From contig NC_133934.1 in the NCBI RefSeq assembly GCF_031877795.1, positions 47,088,725 through 47,152,724 on the forward strand: a stretch of 64,000 nucleotides of DNA. The letters are read 5' to 3'. The translations under genes were made by a program, and so were the position numbers. Shown here piece after piece: positions 63,021-64,000 of this stretch. Under the pieces are notes generated by a model that worked only from the letters and a program-made list of their open reading frames with translations, did not search any database and was not told the origin of the DNA. The stretch comes from Strix aluco. Its lineage: Eukaryota; Chordata; Aves; Strigiformes; Strigidae. Position 1 is the first letter of the stretch. Each line of letters begins with the position of its first letter.

Positions 63021-63486
63021 TGTGAGCAGACACAAACAGGACGCAGGAACAACCACAAAACCACGGATGAAATGCAAAGAGTACATTTATTTTCATTACC
63101 TCACAACCTGTGGCATCTCTGCAGCAGCACCCGGGCAGAGGCACACAAGCAAGGACACAGGTACTGTGGAGCTTGGTTGTTCTTAGCCAGAAAAAGGAGA
63201 AGAAAGAAAAGATCTTGAACCTGCTGCTTTCATCTGTATATACCAGGGATTTCTGCAGGCATAATTTTCCACTGTGGCTTGATCTTTCCCACAGTAGGGA
63301 AGGAATCTCAAGGATGTTCACTGTGTCTATCACAGGTCTATGTTACCTGAAAGCAGACGTTCTACCCATCAAGCACACAAAGCTAAACAGCAATTAGTAC
63401 GATATATGTGTTTTTCAACACCCCAGCTGCAAGTCACTTCAGCGTGTTTACCATCCTCCTCGCCAATCTTCAGTTGTATTCCCACA
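63021..63486 (-). repeat. 3' LTR of a second retrovirus, cut by the window edge
   Basis: On the minus strand the LTR starts TGTGGGAATACAACTG right after a polypurine tract (63487-63502) and contains TATATA (63242-63237) and AATAAA (63091-63086) in order. The far end is uncertain: TGTGAGCAG at 63021 or TGTCAGAAG at 62993 on the + strand. The body of this element lies to the right, outside the window. Confidence 0.7.
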
Positions 63487-63502
63487 TTCCACCCCCTCAC
63501 CC
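63487..63502 (-). other. Polypurine tract of the second retrovirus
   Basis: Minus strand GGGTGAGGGGGTGGAA immediately before the LTR start TGTGGG. Interrupted by two T bases, so less perfect than that of the main provirus. Confidence 0.65.
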
Positions 63503-63542
63503 AAGTGACCACTTCTGCTGGGGCTGGTAAAGCTGGAGGTGT

Positions 63543-64000
63543 TCATTTGGGCTTGCAGGGTATAGCACAGAGCGATTTACAGAGGCACACAATAAACACA
63601 TATAAAATAAAGAAAAAAAGGAATAAACGTATCCCTACAATAATGCTTTGGATCAGGTGTCCCATTCATCCTGTCAGAGAGTTAAACAACTCAGTCAGCC
63701 AGGCACCTTCAGTAGATGGTTTCATTTGATGCTTTAAGTCCTAGAGATGTTGAATGTCGCCCTCTACACTGGCTGATCCATCAGTTATGTTGAAGCAACA
63801 CATGCCTTCAAAACTGAAGCAGCGTTTATGTTGTCAAAGGAGGAAATAGACCATCGTCAATCAATTTTGTGATGTTCATTGGCATACAGCCGTTACCTAC
63901 TCAGAAAAAATACCAATGAGAAACATTAATATCAAAATCACTCAGCATAATATCATTCTGTAACACAGCTACTGGGGTTAGCATGCCAATAAAAGACATT
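63543..64000 (-). pseudogene. env: env transmembrane remnant of the second retrovirus (partial)
   Basis: Minus-strand remnant with a CX6CC motif (CFSFEGMCC, 63821-63795) followed by FNIT. Further on comes a hydrophobic anchor (about 14-20 residues, containing LFLFFFILYVFIV) and a Cys-rich tail ending KPK at TGA 63545-63543. In-frame stops interrupt it, and the part upstream of the motif changes frame. The order motif, anchor, stop, polypurine tract, LTR is exactly that of a retroviral 3' end. The motif and its surroundings resemble the main provirus env, so both have the same envelope class. The rest lies beyond the window. Confidence 0.78.

Noticed and set aside
1-64000. CRISPR arrays, operons, rRNA or tRNA genes
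   Set aside because: None seen; the sequence is vertebrate-like and shows no regularly spaced repeat-spacer pattern.

Overview
The window reads as AT-rich non-coding DNA from a bird. The evidence is two CR1 LINE copies ending in the avian ATTCTATGATT-type 3' end, a third much older CR1-like stretch, and several TG...CA LTRs with 5-bp target duplications of the kind common in bird genomes. No confident host gene is visible. The best non-viral hint of coding is a pair of stop-free, coding-like stretches on the minus strand at about 15760-16400, which I cannot identify.

Layout: 1-28462 is mostly unique intergenic or intronic sequence, with a CR1 3' end at 8071-8392, the unidentified stretch at 15760-16400 and a short AAC microsatellite at 27444. 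The centrepiece is a nearly complete endogenous retrovirus on the minus strand, 28469-37128. It has two LTRs (408 and 412 bp), a 6-bp target duplication GAGGTC, a tRNA-Trp-type primer binding site, a polypurine tract, gag, pro with a dUTPase, pol, and an env-like gene. Gag, pro and pol lie in three frames, each shifted by -1, which is betaretrovirus (ERVK-type) layout. The primer site and the CX6CC envelope are instead of the alpharetrovirus kind, so the element looks mosaic. It is dead: many in-frame stops, mostly TGA, frame changes in the env transmembrane part, and a Gly at the position of the first catalytic Asp of integrase.

From 37135 to 64000 the sequence is again mostly unique DNA, with a 30-bp hairpin at 38523-38600 and LTR insertions at 44644-45474, 49421-50781 and 57994-58600. 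The middle one carries a second, unrelated LTR inserted in the opposite direction beside its TATA-like box. A CR1 reverse-transcriptase fragment lies at 51024-52214 and an ancient CR1-like stretch at 61790-62960. The right edge cuts a second minus-strand retrovirus, of which the 3' LTR, polypurine tract and envelope transmembrane remnant are inside the window.

Two features stand out as possibly undescribed. One is a Cys/His-rich reading frame between pol and env of the main provirus. The other is an array of copies of part of the primer binding site, largely on a 16-nt period, in its leader.
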